DNA of 64,000 nt from Salinicoccus sesuvii (GTDB lineage: Bacteria; Bacillota; Bacilli; Staphylococcales; Salinicoccaceae). Both the position numbers and the translations under genes were made by a program. The notes under the pieces were generated by a model. That model saw only the letters and a list, made by a program, of their open reading frames with translations, was not told the DNA's origin and did not search any database. This document shows positions 51,394 to 59,216 of this stretch, piece by piece (the first letter of the stretch is position 1; each line of letters opens with the position of its first letter). The stretch lies in contig NZ_JBHRWV010000007.1 of assembly GCF_042648145.1 (NCBI RefSeq), positions 124,001 through 188,000 of the forward strand, given 5' to 3'.

Positions 51394-52047
51394 GCGTGAT
51401 TTCGGCTTATTAATGATTTCTGAGAAAATAATGCCGTTGACAATATCCTTTCGACCGAAAGATAGGGCTTCTCTACGCACTTTCTGTTTCGGCTTCTGTG
51501 GCTCTGGTTTTCTTCTTGTTGACTCTCGGCCGCTCGTCTGAATTTCAGATCGACGGGTTTCATCCAATTTTCGGCCACCAGATTGTATTTCTTCTTTTGT
51601 TCTTTGGGCCCAGTCTGAATTCTTAACTTCTTTGGATTTCTCATCGTAAGTATTCATTGCGCGTCTACCTACATTAGTTTCTTTAGCCTTTTCTTCAAGA
51701 CTACGACCAAAGGAGCGTTCCGTCATTGGACGTTGAGTCGACTGACGTTGAGTCTTTTCTGCGACAGGTCTCTGCTGAGTTTCCTTTGCAGGCCGGCTTG
51801 CTTCCTGGCGAGTCTGTTGTTCTTCTCCAGAAAGGCGGCGTTCGACTTCACCCATCAGATCATCAAAGAGTCCCTTAGGACGATCGCGCGTTTCTTCCTG
51901 CCTTCTTCTTGGAGCAGATTGACCGGTTGGCCGATCCATCTTGCTTGGGTCAATATTCCGCTCTTCTTTGTTCTCTTTATTCTTCTGTCCGGCAATTGCT
52001 GTATAGATTATTCCGCCGATAAAGATAAGCAGAGGGATTATTTCCAT
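51388..52047 (-). CDS. Membrane-anchored, disordered charged protein linked to floA
   Basis: 219 residues. One N-terminal helix (IIPLLIFIGGIIYTAI) is followed by about 180 residues very rich in R, K, E, Q, S and T with no fold signal, then a short hydrophobic LSFGRKDIVNGIIFSEIIN near the C-terminus. In staphylococci a gene of similar position and make-up follows floA, so it may act with the flotillin-like raft proteins; this is inference. It starts 11 bases after floA and ends at a terminator. Confidence 0.72.
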   Translation of the reverse strand: MEIIPLLIFIGGIIYTAIAGQKNKENKEERNIDPSKMDRPTGQSAPRRRQEETRDRPKGLFDDLMGEVERRLSGEEQQTRQEASRPAKETQQRPVAEKTQRQSTQRPMTERSFGRSLEEKAKETNVGRRAMNTYDEKSKEVKNSDWAQRTKEEIQSGGRKLDETRRSEIQTSGRESTRRKPEPQKPKQKVRREALSFGRKDIVNGIIFSEIINKPKSRK

Positions 52048-52058
52048 AATATCACAGC

Positions 52059-53066
52059 CTATTCGTCATTATCTTCGCGTGTCGGATCCGTCATCTTGTT
52101 GATGGAATCTCTCATGTTAGTATCCGCTTCGACATTTTTGAGGTTGTAATAATCGCTGACTCCAATGTTTCCACTTTCAAGTGCTTGCGCAAACGCGAGC
52201 GGCACTTTGGATTCTGCTTCCACAACTTTTGCTCTCATTTCTTCGACACGTGCTTTCATTTCCTGTTCTTGGGCAACGGCCATTGCGCGACGCTCTTCGG
52301 CTTTTGCCTGCGCGATGTTCTTATCGGCTACGGCTTGCTCCGTCTGAAGATCGGCACCGATGTTTTTACCGATATCTACATCGGCAATATCGATGGAGAG
52401 AATTTCAAATGCAGTACCGGAATCCAGTCCCTTTGAAAGAACTGTTTGAGAGATCATATCCGGATTTTCAAGTACTTTAGTGTGTTTTTCGGAAGAACCG
52501 ATTGTGGATACAATACCTTCACCAACACGAGCAACGATAGTATCTTCTCCAGCACCACCGACTAGACGCTCGATGTTAGCACGCACAGTGATACGAGCTT
52601 TAGCTTTTACTTCGATTCCGTCCATTGCCACACCGGCAATGAATGGTGTTTCAATAACTTTGGGGTTAACGCTCATTTGAACGGCTTCAAGTACATCACG
52701 ACCGGCGAGATCGATGGCTGCACATCTTTCAAATGTAAGATTGATGTCCGCACGCTGTGCAGCGATCAGAGCATCAACGACACGGTCCACGTTACCTCCG
52801 GCGAGGAAGTGGGACTCAAGCTGATTTGTTGTAACTTTAAGCCCAGCTTTATGTGCTTTAATCATTGGTTCGATTACACGTTTTGGTTTGACACGTCTCA
52901 ATCTCATACCGACGAGTGAGAAAATACCTACATTAACACCTGCTGCAATGGCAGATATCCATAGTCCAATCGGTACGAAGGACAGAAGGAATGAGATGAC
53001 GATGAATGCAATGACGATAAGAAAAATTATCATCAATGATGATCCTGTGATAAACATTAGATCCAT
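52059..53066 (-). CDS. floA: Flotillin-like protein FloA (YqfA)
   Basis: 335 residues. An N-terminal membrane segment pair (residues 8-50) precedes the PHB/SPFH region (MRLRRVKPKRVIEPMIKAHK) and a long alanine/glutamate-rich coiled coil (residues 230-285: AVADKNIAQAKAEERRAMAV). The DYYNLKNVEADTNMRDSI tail is the family end. It scaffolds functional membrane microdomains. AAAGGAGC precedes the start. The nfeD-type gene 19 bases upstream is its usual partner. Confidence 0.94.
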   Translation of the reverse strand: MDLMFITGSSLMIIFLIVIAFIVISFLLSFVPIGLWISAIAAGVNVGIFSLVGMRLRRVKPKRVIEPMIKAHKAGLKVTTNQLESHFLAGGNVDRVVDALIAAQRADINLTFERCAAIDLAGRDVLEAVQMSVNPKVIETPFIAGVAMDGIEVKAKARITVRANIERLVGGAGEDTIVARVGEGIVSTIGSSEKHTKVLENPDMISQTVLSKGLDSGTAFEILSIDIADVDIGKNIGADLQTEQAVADKNIAQAKAEERRAMAVAQEQEMKARVEEMRAKVVEAESKVPLAFAQALESGNIGVSDYYNLKNVEADTNMRDSINKMTDPTREDNDE

Positions 53067-53085
53067 TTAAAACGCTCCTTTGAGG

Positions 53086-53766
53086 TTAATCTTCTTTCGG
53101 TCTTACTACTACGCGTGTTCCTTCGACATGTATTATCTTTACTTCTACGTTACCTGCAATATAAGACCCTTCCGCTACTGCATCAATACGCTCGTCACCG
53201 AGTCTTATCGTGCCTGACGGCCGCAGAGGTGTAGATGTCTTCGCTGTCTGTCCAATCAGATAGGAACGATCATCAAAAGACGTGTATCCTGATTCTGCAT
53301 CAGTCGCATCATTAAGTATCAGGCGGCTTAGTATTGGTATCTTTCTTTTCTTGAATTTCACAAATATCACCCACTCGATTAGTGCCAGAAAAATAATGGC
53401 CATTAAGTAGAGACCAAAGACTGCCATATTATCACTCACTAACAATATACTTAAGAGCAGCAGTAGCCCGCCCATGATGCCAAGAATCGCTCCAATTACA
53501 AAAAACTCGATTATGATGAGCGCGATACCGGTTACAAAAAGAACCAGCGAAACGCCATTATAATCACCAATTAAAAGGTGGCCTGAGTAAAAGATTATTA
53601 TGGATGCAAAAGCCAGTACGCCGATGATGTTAATCTCTTCGGAAAACAGCTGATAGATAACGCCGAGGAAAAAGACTAGTAGTAATATAAAGGCGATTAC
53701 TGGCATTGTTACAACATCTCTGAATGTATATAAAACGTTTCCCATCAAAAATGTTTCGGTCGCCAT
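53086..53766 (-). CDS. NfeD-family membrane protein (short form)
   Basis: 226 residues: four to five helices, then a C-terminal OB-fold (about residues 160-225) with SYLIGQTAKTSTPLRPSGTI and EGSYIAGNVEVKIIHVEGTR, the NfeD-C beta barrel. There is no N-terminal ClpP-like serine-protease domain, so this is the short NfeD type that partners flotillins. The ATG at 53766 lies after GGAGGGG. It heads the nfeD-floA-hypothetical operon, separated from rpsU by a terminator. Confidence 0.87.
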   Translation of the reverse strand: MATETFLMGNVLYTFRDVVTMPVIAFILLLVFFLGVIYQLFSEEINIIGVLAFASIIIFYSGHLLIGDYNGVSLVLFVTGIALIIIEFFVIGAILGIMGGLLLLLSILLVSDNMAVFGLYLMAIIFLALIEWVIFVKFKKRKIPILSRLILNDATDAESGYTSFDDRSYLIGQTAKTSTPLRPSGTIRLGDERIDAVAEGSYIAGNVEVKIIHVEGTRVVVRPKED

Positions 53767-53826
53767 ATGAATCCCCTCCATTAACTTCATTATACATTAA
53801 ATATTAGTAATATTGAAATGATTGAT

Positions 53827-53853
53827 AAAAAAAAGACAGCACAATGTGCTGTC
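53827..53853 (-). terminator. Terminator of rpsU
   Basis: GACAGCAC and GTGCTGTC form an 8-bp stem with a three-base loop, followed on the minus strand by eight T. Confidence 0.92.
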
Positions 53854-53884
53854 AATATATCTGAATTATCAGAGGGAGTACAAC

Positions 53885-54061
53885 CTATTTAAACTTACGT
53901 TTACGGGCAGCTTCAGATTTTTTCTTACGCTTTACGCTAGGCTTTTCGTAGAACTCTCTCTTACGAGCTTCCTGAATCGTACCGCTTTTAGAAACTGTGC
54001 GTTTGAAACGACGCAGCGCGTCTTCAATAGGTTCGTTCTGTTTAACTACTGTTTTAGACAT
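53885..54061 (-). CDS. rpsU: 30S ribosomal protein S21
   Basis: 58 residues: MSKTVVKQNEPIEDALRRFK, then VSKSGTIQEARKREFYEKP and a basic tail rich in K and R. Both parts are hallmarks of S21, which sits at the mRNA exit channel of the 30S subunit. GGAGGGAGGGAAG lies upstream. It has a consensus promoter and its own terminator, so it is transcribed strongly and separately. Confidence 0.97.
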   Translation of the reverse strand: MSKTVVKQNEPIEDALRRFKRTVSKSGTIQEARKREFYEKPSVKRKKKSEAARKRKFK

Positions 54062-54125
54062 CGTCTTCCCTCCCTCCGGATAACAAAAACCTTACATTTA
54101 CATAGTTAATACTATGTACTCACAC

Positions 54126-54154
54126 ATTATAATATATTGTAAAAAGCCGGTCAA
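54126..54154 (-). promoter_or_regulatory. Strong sigma-A promoter of rpsU
   Basis: On the minus strand TTGACC (54149-54154), a 17-base spacer and the consensus TATAAT (54126-54131). It begins right after the deoC stop. Confidence 0.85.
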
Positions 54155-54162
54155 CTGCTAAT

Positions 54163-54828
54163 TCAATAAGAACTTTCGCTCGTTCCGCCGCTGATGATGG
54201 CTTTACCACTGGATGCACCGATTCTTGTTGCGCCACTTTCAATCATGATTTTGGCATCTTCGAAGGAACGTACACCACCGCTTGCTTTGACTCCCATGTC
54301 TTCCCCAACTGTCATACGCATCAGAGTGACATCTTCTGCCTTGGCACCGTCACCATTGAATCCCGTGGATGTTTTGACGAAATCTGCTCCACATTTTTTG
54401 CTCAATTCACACGCTTTAACAATTTCATCGCTATCGAGAAGTGCTGTTTCAATGATGACCTTAACCAGGACTTCCTGACCAGCAGCATCGCATACGGCTT
54501 TAATATCGTTAAAAACAAGATCTTCGTTACCTGATCTAAGCGCACCGATATTGATGACCATATCGACTTCGTCAGCGCCGTTTTGGATGGCATTCATTGT
54601 TTCAAATGCTTTGACTTCACTCGTAGTCGCACCGAGCGGGAAGCCGATGACCGTACATACTTTAACATCACTATCTTTGAGCAAATCTTTACATGTCGAC
54701 ACCCACGCTGGATTTACACAGACACTGCAGAAATCATATTCCATTGCTTCTTGGCACAATTCAAAGATTTGGTCTTGAGTCACTTCTGGCTTGAGCAGTG
54801 TATGATCAATATATTTCGAAAGTTCCAT
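54163..54828 (-). CDS. deoC: Deoxyribose-phosphate aldolase
   Basis: 221 residues, TIM barrel. DeoC splits 2-deoxyribose-5-phosphate into acetaldehyde and glyceraldehyde-3-phosphate in deoxynucleoside breakdown. YIDHTLLKPEVT opens the protein; the Schiff-base lysine is in EVLVKVIIETALL and the second catalytic lysine in FVKTSTGFNGDGA. VKASGGVRSFEDA completes the phosphate site. I use the ATG at 54828, 8 bases after GGAG, not the GTG at 54837. It lies 63 bases after mtaB and probably shares its transcript. Confidence 0.94.
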   Translation of the reverse strand: MELSKYIDHTLLKPEVTQDQIFELCQEAMEYDFCSVCVNPAWVSTCKDLLKDSDVKVCTVIGFPLGATTSEVKAFETMNAIQNGADEVDMVINIGALRSGNEDLVFNDIKAVCDAAGQEVLVKVIIETALLDSDEIVKACELSKKCGADFVKTSTGFNGDGAKAEDVTLMRMTVGEDMGVKASGGVRSFEDAKIMIESGATRIGASSGKAIISGGTSESSY

Positions 54829-54891
54829 CGCTATCACTCCATAATAGTTTATAGTCTTTTGCTTGATGCTCTTTCTAGCTTCGATCTGTAA

Positions 54892-56247
54892 TTAATGCAT
54901 TGATCGTTCTAGATACGCGTATGCCTTAACCATCGGTTTTTCAAGAACTTTGACGATTTCGCCTTTGCTTATTGGGTAGCCTGGTTCAGTCACTTTGACT
55001 TTTACCAATTCCCCTGTAAGCGACGAATCCCCTTCAACCTCCACTTTCATATAGTTGTCGGCATGTCCAATCAGCAAGCCATCCTTCTCTTCTTCCGGGA
55101 TGATTTCGAGTACATCATCTTTGAACTGATCCGCATAGGATTGTGCCAGACTGTCGGACAGTTCGATTAATTGATGGACACGGTCATTTTTTATATTCTC
55201 ATCAATCTGATCAGTCATCCTCGCTGCTGGTGTACCTGTTCTGATGGAGTACGGGAATACATGAAGCTCTGAGAAATGATGCTTTTTGATGAAATCGTAT
55301 GTTTCCTTGAACTCTTCTTCGGTTTCACCCGGAAATCCGACGATGACATCGCTTGTGATTGCTACATTTGGCATGATTTCTTTAAGTTTTATGATACGGG
55401 ACTCAAAGAATTCCATCGTATACTTTCTACGCATCCGTTTTAAGACAGTATCGCTACCAGACTGTATTGGAATGTGCAGGTGACGCACAATTTTGTTTGA
55501 ATCATTGATGACATCGATTACCTCATCCGTCAGTTGACTCGCCTCGATACTTGAGATACGCAAACGGTTAAGACCATCCACTTCCTCCAGGTCTCGTAAC
55601 AATTGAGCAAGGTTATAGTCCTTCAGGTCTTCGCCGTATCCGCCAGTGTGAATTCCAGTCAGTACGATCTCCTTATAGCCCTGATCTACAAGCTGCTGCG
55701 CCTGTTCGACGACTTTCTCAGGGTCACGCGAACGCATGAGGCCACGCGCCCAAGGGATGATGCAGAAAGTGCAGAAATTATTACAGCCTTCCTGTATTTT
55801 CAGAGTTGCACGTGTACGATCAGTAAAATAAGGGACATCCATCTCTTCGTATGTACGCTTCTTCATGATGTTTTTGACACCATTGATCGGCTGGCGCTCC
55901 TCGTGATACTGGTCCACGTAGCCAATCAGCTTGTCCCGGTCTTCAGTACCAATGATGATATCAACACCTGGAATGTCCATGATGTCCTTTGGCGCGGTTT
56001 GGGCGTAGCATCCTGTGACGGCGACTACTGCGTCTGGATTATTTCTGATGGCCCGTCTAATGACCTGCCTGCTTTTTTTATCGCCTGTATTTGTAACGGT
56101 ACATGTATTGATGACAAACACATCTGCATTCTGGCTGAATTCAACACGATCATAGCCTTCATTCTTAAAGAGCTGCCACATCGCTTCTGTTTCGTAGTGA
56201 TTCACCTTACAGCCCAATGTCTGAAATGCAATTGTTCTTCTGCTCAT
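54892..56247 (-). CDS. mtaB: tRNA t6A37 methylthiotransferase MtaB
   Basis: About 451 residues. MtaB converts t6A37 of ANN-reading tRNAs to ms2t6A. N-terminal cluster cysteines are in TLGCKVNHYETEAM, INTCTVTN and VTGCYAQ; the radical SAM motif is EGCNNFCTFCIIPWARG; a TRAM domain follows at the C-terminus (SLTGELVKVKVTEPG). The open frame continues upstream to 56388, but the family N-terminus sets the ATG at 56247 as start. Confidence 0.94.
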   Translation of the reverse strand: MSRRTIAFQTLGCKVNHYETEAMWQLFKNEGYDRVEFSQNADVFVINTCTVTNTGDKKSRQVIRRAIRNNPDAVVAVTGCYAQTAPKDIMDIPGVDIIIGTEDRDKLIGYVDQYHEERQPINGVKNIMKKRTYEEMDVPYFTDRTRATLKIQEGCNNFCTFCIIPWARGLMRSRDPEKVVEQAQQLVDQGYKEIVLTGIHTGGYGEDLKDYNLAQLLRDLEEVDGLNRLRISSIEASQLTDEVIDVINDSNKIVRHLHIPIQSGSDTVLKRMRRKYTMEFFESRIIKLKEIMPNVAITSDVIVGFPGETEEEFKETYDFIKKHHFSELHVFPYSIRTGTPAARMTDQIDENIKNDRVHQLIELSDSLAQSYADQFKDDVLEIIPEEEKDGLLIGHADNYMKVEVEGDSSLTGELVKVKVTEPGYPISKGEIVKVLEKPMVKAYAYLERSMH

Positions 56248-56303
56248 ATAAATCAGATCTTTCTTCATAAATTTATGGTCCATACGCTCCATATAATAGC
56301 ATA

Positions 56304-56333
56304 GCCTGCCCCTTTCTTCAATCAAGGGCAGGC
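56304..56333 (-). other. Hairpin across the rsmE stop codon
   Basis: GCCTGCCC and GGGCAGGC pair over 8 bp around a 14-base loop holding the rsmE stop. There is no U-tract, so it may be a weak attenuator or mRNA-processing site rather than a terminator. Confidence 0.4.
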
Positions 56334-57058
56334 GTTTCAAAACTGTGGCTAATCGCCGACAGTGCATATAAAGGAGCTGTTTCGGCACGAAGTATCCGCG
56401 GGCCGAGGCGGACGGAATGATGTTTTAAGAGTAATTCTGTTTCTGCATCACTAAATCCACCTTCCGGTCCGAAAATGAAAGCAATGCGACTGCCAGGAGC
56501 TAGATCAGAAAGCGCATTTTGTAAGCTTGTCGCTGGGTTGAGTGCGTTGCCTTCAAAAGCGAACAGCAGACGATCGTGAGTATTGAAGTCGAGACTTTTA
56601 ACAGCAGGAACAAAACGGATATTTGGAATCATCTGTCGTCTGCTCTGTTCGCTCGCTTCCTTGACGATTTTACTAAATCTTTCAAGGCGCTTCTTCTGCT
56701 TTTTATCATCCAACTTCACAATACTACGGTCTGCTTCATATATCATAAACTCATGGGCGCCGAGTTCGGTCGACTTTTGTATCATCCAGTCGAACTTCTC
56801 TCCTTTGAGTAATGGGCAATATATGGATACTTCGACTGGCAGTTCAGGTGATTCCTCAACAGTACTCAATACACGGCAGTTGATGTCTCCATCCACTTCT
56901 GTCACTTCACATAAATAAGTAGACTTTTGCCGATCAACAACATGAAAAGTATCTGCTGGGCGAAATCGCATTACATTCTTCATATGATGGGCATCATCGG
57001 CAGTGATTTTGAAGAATTGGCCAGAAGATAGCACTTGGTCTATAAAATACCTCTGCAT
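56318..57058 (-). CDS. rsmE: 16S rRNA m3U1498 methyltransferase
   Basis: 246 residues of the SPOUT class. The PUA-like N-terminus contains ITADDAHHMKNVMRFRPADT; the knotted SAM site is FIFGPEGGFSDAE followed by VRLGPRILRAETAPLYALS. The order dnaJ-prmA-rsmE-mtaB is standard in Firmicutes. It starts 4 bases after prmA. Confidence 0.94.
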   Translation of the reverse strand: MQRYFIDQVLSSGQFFKITADDAHHMKNVMRFRPADTFHVVDRQKSTYLCEVTEVDGDINCRVLSTVEESPELPVEVSIYCPLLKGEKFDWMIQKSTELGAHEFMIYEADRSIVKLDDKKQKKRLERFSKIVKEASEQSRRQMIPNIRFVPAVKSLDFNTHDRLLFAFEGNALNPATSLQNALSDLAPGSRIAFIFGPEGGFSDAETELLLKHHSVRLGPRILRAETAPLYALSAISHSFETPALD

Positions 57059-57062
57059 CGGA

Positions 57063-57995
57063 CTACCCTTTTACGGCATGGATACTGACCCAGCCACTGT
57101 CTTCAAGTATTTCCTTGATTTCGAATCCTGCACGTGTCATATGGTCGACAATACCGTCACGCGCTTCCGTAATGATGCCAGAAGCAATGAAACTGCCGTC
57201 TGTATTCAGACGTGTATAAGCGTCGTCAATCATTTCGTCGATGATATGCGCTAATATGTTGGCGATGATAATATCATACTGACCGGATTCTGATTTAAGC
57301 AGATCCCCAGTTTCTAATACGACATCGTTGACACAGGCATTCAATTCAAAGTTTTCACGCGCTACCTTAATTGAAAGCTCATCTATATCTGTCGCTTTTA
57401 GGTCTCTTGCGCCCATCAAGTGAGCACCGATGGTCAGAATACCTGAACCGGTCCCAACGTCGATGATTTTATGATGGGGTTTTACGGTAGCTTCCACCAT
57501 CTTTAGACACATGCTTGTCGTCGGATGATCACCAGTACCAAATGCCATGCCAGGATCAAGCTTGATCAGTTTGTCGTCTTCTCGAAACTCATAATCTTCA
57601 AGCTCCCAAGACGGCACGATGACAAACTCCTCGGATACCCGGAAACTGTGGAAATACTTCTTCCATTCGTTCTCCCAGTCCTCTTCATCAATTTCTCTTG
57701 TAATGATGTTAATATCGTCACGGGCATCAAGTGGATTACTGCCGATAAAATCACGGATTTCCTGGAGTTTACCGCTGATATCAGCTGTTTCATCGAAGTA
57801 GACGATTATGCGGATATCACTCTCCGGATAATCAGTAGGGTCGAGACGGTACTTATCATCAAAATTGTCGATCTTCTTCTTCAGAATATCGAGGGAGTGT
57901 TCAATCGACACGCCCTTGGAAATTGTGTTGAGAAAACCTGAAAGCATTTCCTCATTGCTTTCTTTAGTGTGAATGGATACTTCATGCCATTTCAT
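57063..57995 (-). CDS. prmA: Ribosomal protein L11 methyltransferase
   Basis: 310 residues. An N-terminal L11-recognition domain precedes the SAM methyltransferase core, with KLDPGMAFGTGDHPTTSMCL, KIIDVGTGSGILTIGAHLMG (motif I) and IIIANILAHII (the NxxA/H active-site region). It trimethylates L11. The gene follows dnaJ by 2 bases. Confidence 0.94.
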   Translation of the reverse strand: MKWHEVSIHTKESNEEMLSGFLNTISKGVSIEHSLDILKKKIDNFDDKYRLDPTDYPESDIRIIVYFDETADISGKLQEIRDFIGSNPLDARDDINIITREIDEEDWENEWKKYFHSFRVSEEFVIVPSWELEDYEFREDDKLIKLDPGMAFGTGDHPTTSMCLKMVEATVKPHHKIIDVGTGSGILTIGAHLMGARDLKATDIDELSIKVARENFELNACVNDVVLETGDLLKSESGQYDIIIANILAHIIDEMIDDAYTRLNTDGSFIASGIITEARDGIVDHMTRAGFEIKEILEDSGWVSIHAVKG

Positions 57996-57997
57996 AG

Positions 57998-59122
57998 TCA
58001 GTCACCCTTAAAAAATCTTTTCGTCTTATCAAAGAAATTTTCGTTCTGCTCAGTGATATCTTCTCCACCATGCTCTGCGAGCTGACGGAAGAGCTCTGTT
58101 TCACGCTCTGTAAGCTTCGTTGGCGTCACGACTTTTACTGTAACAAACTGGTCGCCATAACCATAACCGTGAACGTTTTTGACACCTTTCTCCTTAAGGC
58201 GGAATCTTCTGCCGGATTGTGTCCCGGCCGGAATAGTCAGTACGACTTCAGAACTCATAGTTGGCACTTTTACTTCGTCGCCAAGCGCAGCCTGAGCAAA
58301 TGAAATCGGTAGTTCATAATGAATATCATCTGCATCTCTTGTAAATCGCGTATCCGGTCTGACACGGAAGACAACATACAGATCACCCGCTGGGCCGCCA
58401 TTGATACCTGGCTCGCCTTTACCCTGTAGCCTGATTTGCTGGCCATTATCGACACCTTCAGGTACAGTCACTTCAATTTCGACATCCTTCGTTACAGTAC
58501 CAGCACCTTTACAGTTATCACAAGGATTTTCAATCTGTTCACCTGTACCGCTACATGTCGGACATGTACGTTCGGTCTGTATTCTGCCAAATGGTGTGTT
58601 CTGCTCTACAGCAACACGACCAGCACCTGAACACATCTTACACGTAGACTTTGAAGTGCCCGGTTTTGCACCATTTCCGTCACATACATCACACTGTACT
58701 TCTTTTTTGACGTTAATCGTCTTAGTAACACCGAAGACAGCTTCATCAAAATTGATTGTCATTGTATATTGAAGGTCGTCACCTTTTCTTGGTGCATTTG
58801 GATCCATTCTTCCACCGCCACCGAAGAATGAACTGAAGATATCTTCAAATCCACCGAATCCGCCGGCGCCGCTGAATCCGCCACCGCCACCGAACTGCTG
58901 GTTCATGCCTTCATGACCGAAACGATCGTACTGTGCACGTTTATTATCATCACTCAATGCTTCATAGGCTTCTGATACTTCCTTAAATTTCGCATCAGAA
59001 CCTTCATCTTTATTTATATCCGGGTGATACTTTTTTGACAGCTTACGGTATGCCTTCTTTATTTCGTCTTTTGAAGCATCCTTGCTGACGCCAAGCACCT
59101 CATAGTAATCTCTTTTTGCCAT
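57998..59122 (-). CDS. dnaJ: Chaperone DnaJ (Hsp40)
   Basis: 374 residues. J domain with HPD in YHPDINKDEG, a Gly/Phe region (about residues 75-110), four CxxCxGxG zinc motifs (CDVCDGNG, CKMCSGAG, CPTCSGTG, CDNCKGAG) and a C-terminal substrate-binding part. It stimulates DnaK ATPase. TTGGAGG lies before the ATG. Confidence 0.97.
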   Translation of the reverse strand: MAKRDYYEVLGVSKDASKDEIKKAYRKLSKKYHPDINKDEGSDAKFKEVSEAYEALSDDNKRAQYDRFGHEGMNQQFGGGGGFSGAGGFGGFEDIFSSFFGGGGRMDPNAPRKGDDLQYTMTINFDEAVFGVTKTINVKKEVQCDVCDGNGAKPGTSKSTCKMCSGAGRVAVEQNTPFGRIQTERTCPTCSGTGEQIENPCDNCKGAGTVTKDVEIEVTVPEGVDNGQQIRLQGKGEPGINGGPAGDLYVVFRVRPDTRFTRDADDIHYELPISFAQAALGDEVKVPTMSSEVVLTIPAGTQSGRRFRLKEKGVKNVHGYGYGDQFVTVKVVTPTKLTERETELFRQLAEHGGEDITEQNENFFDKTKRFFKGD

Positions 59123-59154
59123 TCTATCGCCTCCAACCTGTATACTATATCATT

Positions 59155-59190
59155 TAAAAAAGTCAAAGCCAATGCGGTTGGCTTTGACTT
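59155..59190 (-). terminator. Terminator (partial) between dnaK and dnaJ
   Basis: AAGTCAAAGCCAA and TTGGCTTTGACTT form a 13-bp stem; the minus strand follows with TTTTTT. Readthrough or a second promoter must supply dnaJ. Confidence 0.85.
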
Positions 59191-59216
59191 CTATCAATTA
59201 AAAGTTGATATCATTA

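Noticed and set aside
51733..52149. 138-codon frame antisense to the floA-linked gene
   Set aside because: The arginine/glutamine-rich real gene keeps the opposite frame open; no independent evidence.
55603..56304. 233-codon frame antisense to mtaB
   Set aside because: Opposite strand of the MtaB radical-SAM core, without start signal; long only because of codon bias of the real gene.
57525..57941. 138-codon frame antisense to prmA
   Set aside because: Shadow of a highly conserved gene; no ribosome site or family features.
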